This document shows, one piece after another, positions 10,678 to 21,800 of a stretch of DNA of 64,000 nt (position 1 is its first letter; every line of letters starts with the position of its first letter). The stretch is from Tetraselmis striata (lineage: Eukaryota; Chlorophyta; Chlorodendrophyceae; Chlorodendrales; Chlorodendraceae): positions 17,501-81,500 of the forward strand of contig VCJN01001772.1 of assembly GCA_006384855.1 (NCBI GenBank). The letters run 5' to 3'. Both the position numbers and the translations under genes were made by a program. The notes below the pieces were generated by a model. It ran no database searches, was not told the origin of the DNA, and saw only the letters and a program-made list of their open reading frames with translations.

Positions 10678-12861
10678 GTGATGCCCTTTAGCTACCAGTA
10701 CGTACCCTGTGATACCACGTTGGAGGTCAATGACGGGGCGGCGCGCTTCAACGCCGACGATGGATTTCTGGTGGGCCTTCCGGAGCACGTTTGGCCGGCT
10801 CTTCACGCCTTCCGCACATCCATCAAGGCGTCCGTGGGGCTTGAGGTGCTCTTCGACAAGATGCAGGCGTACAGCGCTGACATGGAGGCCGCGCGGCGTG
10901 AGGCTCCGGCCGACATCGAGTGGCCCGAGCTAGATGGCCATCACGGCATCGCGGTCCTGAACGTGCCGCTCGGATCGCCAGAGTATGTGCAGGCGTACAT
11001 GCGCGGCACGGCGGAGGAGCTACGAGAGGAGGTGGACGCTAGCCTGAGCAAGCTTCTATCTGCCAAGCCCAGCCGTCGGTACACCCACGCCTTGCATCAC
11101 CACGCATGGGCCCTGCTCAAGCACTGCATGCAACACAAGGCGGGGTATTGGCTCCGCAATTGTCTCCCGTCCGAGGTGGAGGCCTTTGCGGAGGCGGTGG
11201 ATGCCACCATCCTCGCGGCGGTCGAACGGGTGCTAGGGGTCTCTTTTGATCCCTCCACGTACGGCACCGACACCAATCCGGTGGTCACCGATTTCTTGGC
11301 GGAGCTTTTGCACGACCCCGACCCCATGGCAGCGGAGGTGGCTACCTTGAGCGAGGATGCAGTGGCCAGGGCGCGCAGCCGGCTTCACCTCCCCACTCGA
11401 TTGAAGGGAGCTGGCATCCGCCGCATGGCTACCGTTCGTGATGCCGCCTTCATCGGCTGCATGAATGCCATCCTCCCAAGGTTCCTGACTAGGAACTCCG
11501 GCACCAACACCCCCACCCCTGGTTTCTTCGACCCACAGCTCGGGTCCGTACTTGGCCGAGGCAGCTTCAACGCAAATTCTTCCGCCCGCCAGTATGACCA
11601 CTTCCTCAACAATGCTCATGGGTCGGACAGCTACGCCGCGGAGATGCGCGAGGCGTGGGGCCGCCTCCAAGTGGCTACTGCTGGCCATCTCGGCGACGCA
11701 GATGCACGCCAGATGGAGCGGGAAGTGGAGGCTGCGTCGGGCTCGCAAAAGGAGCTGACGGCATTTCTAGACCAGGCCAACAACTCTCGGCTTCGAAATG
11801 AGGTGTGCGCTCTCCCCGCCACATGTAGGGAACGGATCTTGTTCAACCAGCTCGACGCGGCGTCAGGCATGTGGACAGTGGCCATCCCCACCGCGCGGAC
11901 AGCCATGACTCCGCATGAGCTGCGGGAGGTCGCTGCCGGGTACTTCTTTCTGCCTAGCCCGTGCTTGGCCCCGGTGGTTTGGTGCCAGATCATTCTGCCC
12001 TCGACAGAGCACAACCCTGTCATTGTTGATCTATTCGGCGACGCGCTCATGAACCTCCCGGCGCCTGGAGACGCTCACTGGCGTGTACAGCACGACGCTA
12101 TCGCAGATGCCTTCCGCGATCACTGTGTTCACGACCTAGGTATCGCAGTACGGCGGGAGGTGGATGACTTGTTCCAGCAGGCAGTGCCTCTCGGCAACAC
12201 CGTACCCAGGGATGAGCTCAAGGACCTAGTGCCGGACGCAGAGCTCTCCCTTCCGGCGTTCAACGTCGTGACCGGGAGCTATGATCCCCGGAGCTTGAAG
12301 TCCACGCTGTTGGAGTTCAAGACTATGCGGTACGGGGTCAAGTACATTTCAGTGCCCCGAGCCACGGCTGTGGATCGGTTTGAGCGCTCCCTGTTGGGCG
12401 ACATACAACGGGGGTTGGCTGCGCGGGATGCGGCGTGGCACAACACGGAGCCCGGGCAGAAGGGTCCTCTTCGAGACATCCTGGATATGTCGGAGTACAC
12501 GGGCATGGTCTTCGGCACAGTGGGTGAGGTGAGCAAGGGGGTGCACCGCACAGTGCGTGGTATCGCATGCTTGGCTGCGGATCGGGGTGCCCTCTCATCG
12601 CGGGGCACTCGGTGCATCACCCGGGCTCACCAGGAGGCCTTGCTCGCAAGAGATTTCCTCGGGGTCCTGAGCTTGGTGGCCGCTCGAGAGCGCGCTCGCT
12701 GCCTCATCAGACGGCGCAGATTCGTCTGCCATTCCGTTGCTGAAGCTGCACAGCACGTCCGAGGATCACCCACACACACACGTGCTCGCGTGGCCCGGAC
12801 TCTGAACCGTGCGCGTATCACTCATCCATCCCGCCTCATGCGGGATGCGGGCCGCTTTTAG
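10678..12861 (+). CDS. LINE ORF2 C-terminal part: RT motif C to restriction-like nuclease
   Basis: A 727-codon open frame. The first ten residues are host flank; LINE sequence begins at 10709 inside the frame. FNADDGFLVG (about residues 24-33) is the catalytic motif C of a reverse transcriptase, followed by a GLEV..K block. The thumb-like region has LNVPLGSPEYVQAYM and LPTRLKGAGIRRMA, seen in algal and protist non-LTR elements. Near the C terminus YDPRSLKSTLLEFKT fits a D...ExK restriction-like endonuclease centre. The fingers and palm motifs A and B upstream are missing, so it cannot be an active polymerase. The rest of the frame is open with no stop, which suggests a fairly recent insertion. 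The domain reading is inference from motif shape. Confidence 0.7.
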   Translation: MMPFSYQYVPCDTTLEVNDGAARFNADDGFLVGLPEHVWPALHAFRTSIKASVGLEVLFDKMQAYSADMEAARREAPADIEWPELDGHHGIAVLNVPLGSPEYVQAYMRGTAEELREEVDASLSKLLSAKPSRRYTHALHHHAWALLKHCMQHKAGYWLRNCLPSEVEAFAEAVDATILAAVERVLGVSFDPSTYGTDTNPVVTDFLAELLHDPDPMAAEVATLSEDAVARARSRLHLPTRLKGAGIRRMATVRDAAFIGCMNAILPRFLTRNSGTNTPTPGFFDPQLGSVLGRGSFNANSSARQYDHFLNNAHGSDSYAAEMREAWGRLQVATAGHLGDADARQMEREVEAASGSQKELTAFLDQANNSRLRNEVCALPATCRERILFNQLDAASGMWTVAIPTARTAMTPHELREVAAGYFFLPSPCLAPVVWCQIILPSTEHNPVIVDLFGDALMNLPAPGDAHWRVQHDAIADAFRDHCVHDLGIAVRREVDDLFQQAVPLGNTVPRDELKDLVPDAELSLPAFNVVTGSYDPRSLKSTLLEFKTMRYGVKYISVPRATAVDRFERSLLGDIQRGLAARDAAWHNTEPGQKGPLRDILDMSEYTGMVFGTVGEVSKGVHRTVRGIACLAADRGALSSRGTRCITRAHQEALLARDFLGVLSLVAARERARCLIRRRRFVCHSVAEAAQHVRGSPTHTRARVARTLNRARITHPSRLMRDAGRF
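10694..10708. repeat. LINE target-site duplication, left
   Basis: 15 bases identical to 12917-12931. Confidence 0.85.
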
Positions 12862-12916
12862 GCGGCTTGCTGTGTTGATTTTCTAATTCTGGGGAACTGT
12901 CCTTTTTGTAATTCAC
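10709..12916 (+). mobile_element. 5'-truncated LINE with 15-bp target duplication
   Basis: The body lies between two perfect copies of ACCAGTACGTACCCT (10694-10708 and 12917-12931). The 5' end starts abruptly inside the reverse-transcriptase domain, as expected from incomplete target-primed reverse transcription. The 3' end has a short non-coding tail after the stop, ending CCTTTTTGTAATTCAC rather than a long poly(A). Confidence 0.85.
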
Positions 12917-12931
12917 ACCAGTACGTACCCT
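12917..12931. repeat. LINE target-site duplication, right
   Basis: 15 bases identical to 10694-10708. Confidence 0.85.
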
Positions 12932-15560
12932 AGGCCTCCGGGCTCGGCGCGTTTAACCATACCATACCAGCATTCCGGTACAATGCAAAATCGAAAACTG
13001 CATCAATTATTATGTAATTGTATGCCGTATAATGCGCGCTTGGCCGTCCATCGCGCCATGGCCAAGCCTAGTAATCCAGAATACCTTGCCCTATGGTGCC
13101 GACAATACCTACTCGTAGGTATGGCATGTTGGTATCGCTTAGGGCACGTATGCATGTGGGTATTTGCATGGTGTCATAGCAGTGTTTGTGGGTGCTGCAG
13201 ACAATGCATATGCCGTTTACGTGGCGGGCCCGCTGTGCCATGTGCCGTAGAGCGAGAGACCGAGACTTTAAATGCAGATGAATGTGGTTCAAGGGCACCA
13301 ATATTGACTCCCTATGCTCTGCCGCACCGCTTCTTGGGTAGACAGCTACGCCCTCCTGGAACGCGTGTCAAGTGAATCTATAGTTGATCACGCTTGTGAG
13401 CCCTGGCTATGCCATCACGCAGTTGCACATTTATTCGCCCTATGCTAATAGTCGGTCCCGCCCGAGGTCCCATGTCATTGGTGAAATTTACTGATGGTGG
13501 CTGGTGCATGGTGGCGTCTCCAGCTCGTGAGGTAAAAACACTCTCCACCCCCTCCCCCCTCCCTCTCTTCTCGCCCACCTCTTGGCGGCGTGCAGCTACT
13601 TGTGCGTTGGTGGGTGTGTCGCGCAGCTGCGAACGTCGTGGAGAAGCTAGCGGCCTATCCGTTCGACTGACCGGGGAGGGGGCTGTAATCTTCTAGCGCA
13701 AGCAAATCATACGATGTACTGCAGTAGTATTGATTAAAATTTCAGCGACTTGTCACTTGTAAAAACCTCATACATCACATCTGCGATTTAACCTTAGTCT
13801 ACTATGTAGCGACTGTCTGCTGCGCGCACCGGTTTATTTATACTTACGGATATGATGCCGGTTTACTTCTAGCCAGTGGTGAGTAGCTGATAGACAGACG
13901 GGAAACTATCATACACAATTGCATCACGTCAATGCATTAACTACAATGAGCACTGGTCTTCAAAGGACTGCATGCGACACGGGCACGACCGACCCTATGC
14001 GGGTTTATGTAGTCGAAATAATCACCCTAATACCAACAACCTAAAAACCAATTACATGAAACTGTTAAACTTACTACACATTCCTGCGCTCTCCCAAGAC
14101 TGGCGATACTGGACAGAGGGAATAAGGAGGCAATCCTTGTTAGAGAGCACCGCTGTCCTGTAATGTAGCCTACAAGTCTCCTAGCAAGCCGTTTCTTGCC
14201 GTTTCCTGCTCGTTGTGATCGGCGCTGCTGTTGTTCCCAGGAACAAAGTTGTAACAAATTTCAATCTCAATTTACAATGAGCACAACAGGATACCGTGTG
14301 TGTACGTGTGTGCGTGTGTAGTAAATGCGTGGGGGAATCAAAACTGCGAGACAGTGCCAGAGTGATATATGGAGAACCTCCCAACAGCGGGCGGTGCCGA
14401 CGGGGTATTGAGGACATTGCCAATAAAAACCGGTCCTACCTGCCCGAGGTCAAATGTAGACGAAAGGATAGGTCCACAGCTAGCGGAACAACAGGCACGT
14501 GAATAGCAAGTGTTCGTGTAGGTTGCATGCAAGCCCAAATGGATGTGATGATTCTAATCATACTTCCCATAGGCGCGTCGGTACCCGTAGTAGGTGGCAA
14601 GGCGGGTCACCGTGCTCGAATTTGAGATAATTTTGCTGTTGCAGACCTTATGTTTGTGTTCCCAGAGTTTTACTCGGTTGCGTTGCCAATCAGCACGGTG
14701 ATCGATTCGTGATTGGCGGTGGGCTGTTGGAAAATAGACAGGCAGACAGGCCCTGGGTGCAGGGGTATAGGATCATACTCTCTGCGTGACTAATCTATTA
14801 CAAAACAGCCATTGCATCGATGTAGGTGAACCACGTGGGATTCAAGTGTGTACATCAACGAGCAAACAAGTGATGCTCAAGGTGGACAGAAGAGGGACCC
14901 GGAGATTGAGTGGCCGAGAGAGGGAGAGGGAGAGAGAGAGAGAGAGAGAGAGAGGGAGCGAGAGAAGAAAGGTTTGCAGGCTCTCCCCCTCCTGTGGATG
15001 CGCAGGGGCTTCGCTCCGGTGGCATGACACAGAGAATGCTCCCTTGCTTGAAATTCGAAAACCCCCCCAATACAAATTCCTGCGATCATGGTAGTGAGTG
15101 GTAAGGACTGGATTTCTGGTCAGCTTTGGGGCTATCTATTAATTGTCATGATGCGGGATGGTGTTGTGGAATGTAAATATCATGTCAACACTCCCTGCAG
15201 ATCTGCGCGAACACGATCTGACATGCAATACGACCCACACATCACTGTAGATATAGAACTACCTTGCACATGTAGATAGGAATAGGAATAGTGATAGGAA
15301 TAAAAGACGAGCTGACTAACGGACTTTGACAGATTGAACTATCACACCCTGGCCAAAAGAGAACTCAATAAGACGTAGCGGTTATCTGTGTTTCAACTCC
15401 AAGGACCATGGTTTGCTGTCGGCTGACCTTCAGGCCATAGTGCAAGCAGTGATTGGACCACATTCAGTCACCAATAGTTGTTTAGCGGTGCGGAATCTGC
15501 AGCATACGTATCATTTATATACCTCTAATCTATGGTAGAAAGACACAGATTAATAAGCAA
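12932..15560. other. Intergenic, no gene seen
   Basis: About 2.6 kb with only short unrelated ORFs and no recognisable domain. A purine microsatellite lies at 14920-14956 and TG-rich stretches near 14296-14320. Nothing like a tRNA or rRNA was found. Confidence 0.5.
14920..14956. repeat. (GA)n microsatellite
   Basis: GAGAGGGAGAGG followed by an uninterrupted AG run of about 24 bases. Confidence 0.85.
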
Positions 15561-15563
15561 CTG

Positions 15564-15568
15564 TTACA
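15564..15568 (-). terminator. TGTAA poly(A) signal of the MADS-box gene
   Basis: Sense-strand TGTAA about 40 bases past the stop codon, the motif chlorophytes use instead of AATAAA. The motif is seen; its use is inferred. Confidence 0.5.
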
Positions 15569-15609
15569 TGCCCCGGCAGCCATGGCGAAATATACTGCAC
15601 CACCACAGC

Positions 15610-16698
15610 TCAATGGTGGTGCTTTCCGAATAATCCCTCCGGGGGGGGGGCTTGCGCAGGCACGATGGCATGCTGCCGTGTCAGCGACACGAGTGGCTTC
15701 TGCATTATCTGCTGCTCCGTCCCCGATGGCGCTGCATGCTTGGACTGCTTGGAGGGCGGCGCGCCCTCCTCATTGGCTGAGTCCTTCTCTGCGGAGCGTT
15801 TGCCAGCCTCACTGCCGGGCTGGGCAGCTTCGCTGACAGTATGAGGCATGGCATGCTGCATCTCAGGTGGGTCCTGGTGGGTTGCTATCTCGACTGCTTG
15901 TAATCCTGGCAGCACCTGGCTTGGCTGCGTCATGACTGCCATTGGGGTGCCCTGGTGGAAGGCAGCCGGGTACATGGGTGTGTGCTGCTGCAACAAGGTC
16001 ATTGTATGTTGCTGGTGTTGCGCCTGTGTCGACATCCCTGCCTGGGAAGGGTCTGTCTGCAGCTCCAGCGCCCCTTGCGGCACCAGGCTAACCTGTGCAG
16101 TTGGATGCCCAATGGTCTGCCCCGTCGTGGTGTAGCCTTGCTGCAGCATTGCCATGGCCTGGTTCGGGTTGCTGCTTGGTAGCTTGTACATCGTTTGCAT
16201 GAACGGCTGCACAAACGACGCCTGCAGCAGCGCCGGGTGCGTGTTCACCTCCCAGAAATCGCGGTCATCCACCACGCCGTGATTTTCATCTGGGTGGGCG
16301 ATCACCTCGGTGGAGACCTTGGGCGCGGTGGGGAGGTCCGCCAGCTTCCGCATCATGGACAGATAGGCCGGGCTGACAGCAGCCCCGAAGCCTGGCGAGG
16401 CATACGCCCAGCTGGACCCCTTCTCGTTCACGATGAACACCGCCACCTTGGCTTCCGTCAGCCGGTGCAGCTGATACGCCTTCGCGGCGAGCCCCTTCTT
16501 GCGCTTGGAAAAGCTCTGTCGCTGCGCGTCTGCCCCAGTTGGTTTCTCTGTCGCTTTCCGCCTGGGCCGGTTGCGCGTCGGCACGCCCTCGTCCCCTTCC
16601 TCGTGGCTCGACTCCTCGCCGCCGCCGACGACAACGACCTCGGCCGGCAGAGTCTCAGCAGCTGCCGCTTCCCCGATTACGCCTCCGTGGCCTAGCAT
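15610..16698 (-). CDS. MADS-box transcription factor
   Basis: A single open frame of 362 residues. Residues about 46-104 form a MADS-box: basic RPRRK, then RQSFSKRKKGLAAKAYQL, then EAKVAVFIVNEKGSSWAYAS, matching the family's DNA-binding helix and beta strands. There is no plant-type I/K coiled coil after it, so it resembles the short-type (SRF/type I-like) MADS proteins of green algae rather than MIKC factors. Residues about 165-270 are rich in Gln, Met and Thr, like an activation region. The C terminus has a basic stretch (SKQSKHAAP) and ends in His. The N-terminal 45 residues are acidic and low-complexity. Start is the first in-frame ATG. It should be a nuclear DNA-binding regulator; targets are unknown. 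Upstream sequence is GC-rich with no clear TATA box. Confidence 0.85.
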   Translation of the reverse strand: MLGHGGVIGEAAAAETLPAEVVVVGGGEESSHEEGDEGVPTRNRPRRKATEKPTGADAQRQSFSKRKKGLAAKAYQLHRLTEAKVAVFIVNEKGSSWAYASPGFGAAVSPAYLSMMRKLADLPTAPKVSTEVIAHPDENHGVVDDRDFWEVNTHPALLQASFVQPFMQTMYKLPSSNPNQAMAMLQQGYTTTGQTIGHPTAQVSLVPQGALELQTDPSQAGMSTQAQHQQHTMTLLQQHTPMYPAAFHQGTPMAVMTQPSQVLPGLQAVEIATHQDPPEMQHAMPHTVSEAAQPGSEAGKRSAEKDSANEEGAPPSKQSKHAAPSGTEQQIMQKPLVSLTRQHAIVPAQAPPPEGLFGKHHH

Positions 16699-17465
16699 CC
16701 TGCCGCTAGTTATTATTGCCCCGAAAGCGGTGCCTTGCGCTCAGAACGTGACGTGAGCTTGCCCCTCGCGGAAACCAGGAAATATCCAGAGTCGGGAGCA
16801 GCTCTCAGCCCGCGGGGGACCCGATACTATGAAGCGCCGCCGCCAAACTGGGGATGCGTTTCCTCGCCAAAAGGCCGCACCCGGGCTAACGATACCAGTG
16901 CGCCGGCTCGGCCTGGGCTTGCAGATAGCGCGCACTCGGGCTTGAGTTGGCCCTGCCCCGACGGGCGGCTTCGAGGGCTAGAATAGGAGCTCCGTGCCCA
17001 TCCGCGCACGGGTTGGAGCCCAGAGACTCGGGAGCCCAGCAGCGTCGAAGGGCGGCCGGCGGTTGTGCGCGCGAAGCCGACAGGAACTGCGCCTGCTATG
17101 GGCGGGAGGAACCCTCACGGGACGTTCTGCGAGCTTTCGGAACTTCGAACAAGACTTCCGCTATTGGGGAGCTGTTGGCATACAGAGTTGTATTTTTACT
17201 GCTCGCGTGCTGCTGTTGGTGGTGAGCCCGCGACACACAGGACCCCGATGCGAGACCCAGCTGCTGTGCTGCCAAAGAGACGTGGGCTTGCGGTTGTCCA
17301 CAGCGGGTGGTGTCCTGATCAGGCCACCGTGGCCTGATGAGGCAACGAGTTGCCGGGAGGGGGGCTCGCGACTACGAGTACCTGTAACAGGGCGGAATCA
17401 CGAAGACATTACTACGATAATGCCAGCTACTGGCACGAGTACGCAGCAAGGATTGGTTTTAATAT
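16699..17465. other. Region upstream of the MADS-box gene
   Basis: A GC-rich stretch with no convincing gene. It probably contains the MADS-box promoter. It ends at the start of repeat R copy B. Confidence 0.4.
17318..17338. repeat. Perfect 21-base palindrome
   Basis: ATCAGGCCAC, a single central C, then GTGGCCTGAT. It could form a hairpin or be a dimeric protein site; function unknown. Confidence 0.8.
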
Positions 17466-17577
17466 AGGAAAAATTGCAAAACAGGGTGCAATTCTGACTT
17501 GATTGTTTCGAAGGTGTTTACGGGTTTCGTAATATATTTTTAAACTGTCCTAGTGCGACCCGTCCGGTCTGTTAGTG

Positions 17578-17585
17578 GTTTCAAC
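17578..17585. repeat. hAT target-site duplication, left
   Basis: GTTTCAAC; the right copy at 19519-19526 is ATTTCAAC (7 of 8). Confidence 0.75.
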
Positions 17586-17602
17586 CAGGGTTGCCCTGAA
17601 CC

Positions 17603-17604
<2 letters not shown>

Positions 17605-17633
<29 letters not shown>
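17605..17633. repeat. C homopolymer, 29 bases, next to the hAT left TIR
   Basis: An uninterrupted C run begins 7 bases inside the 12-bp TIR. Confidence 0.9.
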
Positions 17634-17635
<2 letters not shown>

Positions 17636-17977
17636 AGGTATTCAGTTCAGCCTGAACTGAATTTAGGCAATTCATGATGAATTCAACTGAAGTGTCTTCA
17701 TGCATGAATTCATGCCTGAATTCAGCTTTAAGACACTCCAGTTTAGGTATTCAGGTATTCAAGCTGAATGCCGTGCATGAACCCCCCCCCCCCCCCCCCC
17801 CCCAAAGGCTTGTATATGGTGTGGGCATATCAACGCCTGTATATATATATGTATGTATACTACACATATATATGTATGTATATACGTGTGCTCATGCCGT
17901 TCCGATGAGCAAGAGGTGGTCGGCGAGCAGGCGCGCATTTGCGCCCCCCCACCCCCAAAGAGACAGTGGCCAATAAA

Positions 17978-18890
17978 TTACTCAGTGCGGGTTAAGAAAA
18001 TGTTACATAACTTTGATGAAAACCCCCCGACCCTCCCGCCTTTGCAGGTTACCGATGTCTTGATGTCTTCGTTACGATTCCGTGGCTGTGATGTCGTCCA
18101 GCAGTGACTGCACATACATACTCCCCGGCCACAACTGATGCGGGCTTCCACGGTGCCGCCCGCCTCCCTGTCCGCAGTGACCACAGCAGAGGCGGAGTCC
18201 AGAAGCGCGGCAGCATGCTGGACCTCGCTCCGAATCTTGATATCCGGCTTGAAAGAGAGCATGTCACATTCCTTGCCAAAGGTGTACGAGAGAGCAGCGT
18301 CCACATGTGCACCCATGTCTACATCCTTGTGTATGAATACTTGAGTGGCCATATTCTCCACACCCATCTTATCCCGCAAGCTCTGCGTGACTAGGCCAGC
18401 GAGAGGGCACACATGCTCGCACTCTATCTGACTGGCAGGGATCGTTAGCAACATACGTGCCAATTCCGAAACAACCGAGTACTTGGTGGCGTTCTCACGC
18501 CACCAACCTAGCACGTCACACGGCTCATCCGGAGTGGGCGCGGTGGTATCCTCGCAGAAGGCTATCAGCTCAATGTCTATCTGGGAAGCAAATCGTCTCC
18601 TCAGATGTGTCACCGTCATCATCAGAGGCACCGTCACGACTACCGTCATCATCACTATCGAGGTCACTGAAGGCAACGCGGCGCTTGGTGGGGGCGGCTT
18701 CGGCACGCATCTGAGTGGATGCATTCTTCTCTCGCTCCATGTGCAGCTTAAGCTCCCGCAATGTTGGCAACCGCGTCTCCGCCTGGCGGCTGCGGCGCCA
18801 CGCTCTCTCTTCCTCGTCACGGGTAGCTAGCACAAAAATGTCCTCAAGACAGAAGCGGGGGTCCACCATCGTTGCTAGTACTAACCTCAT
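17978..18890 (-). pseudogene. hAT transposase remnant (C-terminal dimerisation domain)
   Basis: On the minus strand 18890-18570 reads LATMVDPRFCLEDIF, the conserved DPRF block that precedes the insertion domain. The frame then changes near 18590-18660 to one containing DVLGWWRENATKYSVVSELA and LLTIPASQIECEHVCPLAG, a clear hAT C-terminal dimerisation domain (WW, LA.., IPAS..ECE). Only about 270 residues survive from a protein usually over 600 long. The N-terminal zinc finger and most of the catalytic core are absent. The frame change could be a frameshift or a small intron. It is expected to be non-autonomous. Confidence 0.8.
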
Positions 18891-21800
18891 GTTGGCGGCG
18901 GCGGCATGCTCTCTTCGTTGCCGGCGGCATGCATGTCAACTTCGGACTCCGCAGCGCCGGCGTAATGTACGGCGGCCTTCGAGGCAACATGCGCGGCTTC
19001 CATAGTCAGCTGGGGGGGGGGGGGGGTGGGGGGGGTTGGCTGGGCGTAGGGTTGGGAGTTGAGACTTGAGAGTGGAGAGTGTAGTGTTGTGATCGTGCGC
19101 CGTTTGGCGATGATGTATTCCGTATTCCTAGCGGCGGGCGCCAGCCTGCGTTGCCGCTCCAGCAAGGAATACATCGTGCAGGATGACGCATTACAGAAAC
19201 TGAAAACACCGTTTAACACTGCGCAATATACTATTGGCGCACCACCATGTACTATATGCCGCAAATGTGGGTCTGGTACGGATGCAGCCACGGGCGACAC
19301 CTGGGGCGATTATAGTACAATTTCTCTGTGGATTCGGACATATCAGAGCGAATGGATTCTCCCGCTAGCCGCTACACTCACAACTGCTTGTTTAGATAGA
19401 CTTCAGGTAGGGGGTATTCATGCCATTTTCGCTAGGTATTCAGCCTGAACTGAATTCAGCTGAGGTCGGGACGTCAGCCTGAAGTGGCATGAACTGAAGC
19501 CCAGCAAGGGCAACCCTGATTTCAACCGGTTAAATAATCGGTACCATCGGGTTTCAGTACGGGCTGCTCCATCGCCCGCGAGCCATGCGCTCCCGGCCGG
19601 AGAGCTACTTAGGACATCCACCAGCAGCTCGTCTGCCATCTTCCAGCTCGCTGCCTTCGGCTGTGGCTTCGCGTACTAGTGCGCGCGAGGGTCACGGAGG
19701 ATGAACAAGTCCGACCCGCGTACTAGTGTTCATCCACCCGGTAGTGAGTCGTCATTCCGCGCACATGCGCATCAGGCAACGACAGACAACCCCTGGGGAA
19801 TGTGGTCTTCCCTACTCGTGCGTCCGAGGTCGTTTGCCGTTTTTGCCATGGCTTTGGAGCTGGGACGTTTTCGGGTAGCGATGCGCACGGCAAGGCATTG
19901 GAGTTGGGGGTCCCCGTCGGGGAGGTTTAAACCTCAACACCCGAAGTCGAGTCGCAGTATAGGCCTTCGAGGCTCCCGGAATGGAGCACCCCTTCGCAGT
20001 AGTCAACTCTGGAGGCTAACTGAGGCGCTATGGCCACTGCTTGTCACGGTTGTCAACGACGACAACTAAGCCTACCGCAACAAATCCGCGCGGACGGCGG
20101 AGGACGTCCGTGTTGTCGGGGCGGCTATTTGTTGTCCCGCGAGATACTTCCAACCCGGTCCGCGTGTCCTCGCAACATGGCGTCATGGCATCAACGTTCG
20201 TTACACGCTGCAGTTTTCCATAACTACTCGCATATAAAATTGGTGCGGGTTACGGGGGTGGCGCCGCTCATGCGCCGGTGTTTTGAGAGGGCTCGTTGCC
20301 CTCGCCTGAATCATGCTTCAACAACGTTTGTTGTGGTCGCAGTGGGAGGCGTTTGTGCGGCTCGTCCCGACGCGTCTCCGACGCCTCCTAATGCAACGTC
20401 ATCGTCGTCACAAGGACCACGACAACCTGCAGCTGCCCGCCTGGGGGCAGCTCCACCACTTGGCGTGCTTGACGTCTCGTGATTTCCGTAACTACCCATG
20501 GCCGACTCTGGGTTTGGAACCTCGGCGACCGTCGTTGGTGCAGCAGCAGCGGCCGCCTCGTCGTCACCCTCCCCCCGACATCATTGGCATCGTTACTGGC
20601 CCGCATAGGCTACAAGGGCCTCTACGCCGGCCAACCCGCTCCCGGCGTCACAACATCTCATCTGTGACAACACGAGCTGCCCGAGTGGGGACAGCACCGC
20701 CACCTACCGCGACTTGTGCATTTCGTGGCGTCATCCTAAGCCTGCGCCTTGTGCGGTGGTCAATATATAGCCGTCGGTGGCGCAGCAGCGGCGGCCACCT
20801 CAAGACACCGCTCTCCGCGAAGAAATACCCACGGCGACAGCTTACCAAGTCGGCGGGGCTTCTGCGACGTCGCCGACAACCGACCCCGACACACCTAAGA
20901 GCCGGTACGACACGACCGCACACAGTCCCACGTTCCTGCGCCCCTAAGCGTCGTGCGTTTCACCCGCTGCCCTTCGCGCGAGGCGGCGAAACAACCACCG
21001 CGGGTGATGACATCGGCCTTACACCGCTGTCATCGCGCGTTGTTGTTTGTCCACCCCTCGTAACGTTCATCGCAAGTACATGTATGTAGGTGCGGAGTTA
21101 CCATCGCGTCGCGTACATCGTACCAGTACTTTACCGGTGTGTACGCGGCTTGCTCGGGCGCTCGTGCGCGCAAATGTACTCGTCCTACTGGTGCATGTGC
21201 CGCGGATTTGCTGGGCGCTCGTCGCCAACTTGGCCGCTCCTACCCCTGCTGCTACTGGCATGCAACTCCGGCTCGTGCCGCACGCCACCAAGGCGCGCGG
21301 CAAATGTTGTAGGGCGCCGTCGGGGTGAGACGGCGCTTTAATTCCGCGACACGTACGGCCTATGTCGCGCCGGCGTCAACATGATCTTTCGTCATCGTAT
21401 ATTCTGCGCGTGCGTCTCGATTGAGGTTCCTAACATATCGCGGCGCGAGACCCCGTCTACAATAACTCAAGACATCTTCCACCTTCGTCTGGCCGGCACG
21501 CATGCCGATGGCTCACGCTCGCAATCGTAAACGGACCGCGTGTAAACTAGCAAAACCAGAATCATCGAGTGCATGTTGAAATGTTCGAAACGTGTTTATG
21601 GGGTTTCCAAACAAATTTAACTGTCATTGTGCGACCCGTCCGGTTTGTTAGTGGTTTCAACCGGTTAAATAACCGGTACAATCGGGTTTCGGTACGGGCT
21701 GCCCCTGCCTATCGCCCGCGAGCCATGCGCTCCCGGCCGGGGAGCTACTGAGGACAGCCGCCAGCAGTTTGTCTGCCATCTTCCAGCTCGCTGCGTTAGG

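Larger units (their letters stand above)
17586..19518 (-). mobile_element. hAT DNA transposon, 1.9 kb, internally deleted
   Basis: The ends are perfect 12-bp inverted repeats, CAGGGTTGCCCT at 17586-17597 and AGGGCAACCCTG at 19507-19518, with the CAGGG start typical of hAT elements. Eight-base target duplications flank it. Both subterminal regions (17635-17770, 19430-19500) are full of palindromic TTCAG/CTGAATTCAG repeats, as transposase-binding zones in this superfamily often are. It holds part of a transposase on the minus strand. The unbroken target sequence can be read at 21645-21670. Confidence 0.9.

Noticed and set aside
14297-14320. TG-rich stretch as a possible regulatory element
   Set aside because: Simple short microsatellite without context.
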